Below are positions 63,198 through 64,000 of a DNA stretch of 64,000 bases, in pieces; positions within the stretch are counted from its first letter, which is position 1; each line of letters starts with the position of its first letter. The notes below the pieces were generated by a model. That model ran no database searches, was not told the origin of the DNA, and saw nothing but the letters and a program-made list of their open reading frames with translations. The position numbers were made by a program, and so were the translations under genes. The DNA is taken from positions 248,001 to 312,000 of the forward strand of contig NZ_CP006965.1 in NCBI RefSeq assembly GCF_000517445.1, in the 5' to 3' direction. Source of the stretch: Thermococcus paralvinellae (GTDB lineage Archaea > Methanobacteriota_B > Thermococci > Thermococcales > Thermococcaceae).

Positions 63198-64000
63198 ATG
63201 GTAGCCCCTTCTACTATTAAATCCTTAATTGAGAAAAATGCTGCTCATCTTCCTGAGAAGACCAAGGAGGAACTTTACGAGAAGCTTGTGAAGTACAATG
63301 AAAAGTACAAGCTCAAGAAAAAGGAAGTTGAGGCGATTATAGAGGAAGTTGTTAAGGAATATGAAAATGCTGTAGTCGAGCCTGGTGAAGCAATTGGAAC
63401 TGTTGCTGCTCAGTCCATCGGTGAGCCTTCAACACAGATGACTCTCAACACTTTCCACTATGCTGGTGTCGCTGAGATTAACGTTACCCTTGGTCTGCCG
63501 AGAATTATTGAGATTGTTGATGCTAGAAAAAATCCCTCAACACCAATCATGACAGTTTATTTAGATGAAGAGCATCGCTATGATAGGGAAAAAGCATTAG
63601 AAGTTGCAAGGAGAATTGAAGGTACAACTTTGGTGAATTTAGCCCAGTCAATGACAATTGATATTCTTAACATGGAGTTTATTGTGGAAATCAATCCAGA
63701 GCGTTTAGAGAGAAGCGGTTTAACAATGGAAAAGATCAAAAAGAAGCTTGAGAGTTCATTCAAGACCGCAGAATTTGAAGTTGATGGATACACACTTATA
63801 GTGAGGCCCAAGAAAGCAGAGAAGCTTTCCGACCTAAGAAGGATCGCCGAAAAGGTTAAAAGCCATCGCTTAAAAGGTCTCTCAGGCGTTGGAAAAACCA
63901 TAATCCGCAAAGAGGGCGATGAGTACGTGATCTACACAGAGGGCTCAAACTTTAAGCAAGTGCTGAAAGTTCCGGGCGTTGATCCAACAAGAACAAGAAC
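63198..64000 (+). CDS. rpoA2: DNA-directed RNA polymerase subunit A'', 3' end outside window
   Basis: Starts [20 protein letters not shown] with AGAGGTGATTTGG upstream, 5 bases after the A' stop. Conserved blocks: [20 protein letters not shown] and [13 protein letters not shown] (trigger-loop region), then [19 protein letters not shown]. About 267 codons are in the window and the frame is open at its end. The A'/A'' split is the normal archaeal state. Confidence 0.96.
   Translation, partial: MVAPSTIKSLIEKNAAHLPEKTKEELYEKLVKYNEKYKLKKKEVEAIIEEVVKEYENAVVEPGEAIGTVAAQSIGEPSTQMTLNTFHYAGVAEINVTLGLPRIIEIVDARKNPSTPIMTVYLDEEHRYDREKALEVARRIEGTTLVNLAQSMTIDILNMEFIVEINPERLERSGLTMEKIKKKLESSFKTAEFEVDGYTLIVRPKKAEKLSDLRRIAEKVKSHRLKGLSGVGKTIIRKEGDEYVIYTEGSNFKQVLKVPGVDPTRTR

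Overview
The window is about 64 kb of a hyperthermophilic euryarchaeon, almost certainly a member of the Thermococcales (Thermococcus or Palaeococcus type). The evidence is an archaeal histone, RNA polymerase genes in the order H-B-A'-A'', FtsZ next to SecE-Spt5-L11-L1-L10-L12, an archaeal DnaG, an archaeal maltodextrin phosphorylase, a two-subunit glycine dehydrogenase, AT-rich DNA with GC-rich RNA genes, TATA/BRE promoters, and Shine-Dalgarno sites of the GGAGGTG/GGTGAT type. No rRNA, insertion sequence, intein or CRISPR array was seen. The genus is inferred; I cannot name a species.

Layout. 1-5.7 kb: a TPR-like protein (cut by the window edge), a tRNA-binding-domain protein, an aldo/keto reductase, a C/D box sRNA directly upstream of an Rnl3-type RNA ligase, its PIN-domain partner, and a sugar-isomerase-like protein. 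5.7-11.7 kb: a TAXI-type TRAP transporter operon and an unusual KamA-family radical SAM protein with nested palindromes at its 5' end. 12-18.7 kb: dtdA, ftsZ, secE, spt5 and the ribosomal stalk genes with a candidate L1 autoregulatory site, then a membrane protein and dcd. 18.8-28.9 kb: tRNA-Arg, a gene-free stretch, histone, a B12-binding radical SAM protein, a Toprim protein with dnaG, a divergent pair of C/D box sRNAs, tmk, a truncated phosphohexomutase-like gene with a sugar nucleotidyltransferase, PEP carboxykinase and two PhoU/TrkA-C proteins.

29-46.6 kb: alpha-glucan phosphorylase, a methyltransferase, gltX, and a PAP2/hydrolase/MFS operon. Next come a second MFS gene, two glycerophosphodiesterase paralogues, a UPF0175/PIN toxin-antitoxin-like pair, two tiny membrane-protein ORFs and a GC-rich structured RNA candidate. 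The block ends with glpK and a three-gene glycerol-3-phosphate dehydrogenase operon. Together these could take glycerophosphodiesters or glycerol to dihydroxyacetone phosphate, which feeds gluconeogenesis and glycogen turnover (PEPCK and the phosphorylase are nearby).

46.6-64 kb: three translationally coupled lipoprotein-like genes, a PrsW-type protease, a phosphoesterase, a beta-carbonic anhydrase, a HAD phosphatase, gcvPA-gcvPB, five tRNAs (CAT, Asn, Thr, Pro, Thr), a small membrane protein, and the RNA polymerase operon rpoH-rpoB-rpoA1-rpoA2, the last cut by the window end.

The signals I rank highest are RNA-level: three C/D box guide RNAs, one of them next to the RNA ligase gene; the GC-rich folded element upstream of glpK; the L1 mRNA site; and the nested palindromes ahead of the kamA-like gene. 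All structures were read by eye and none was computed.
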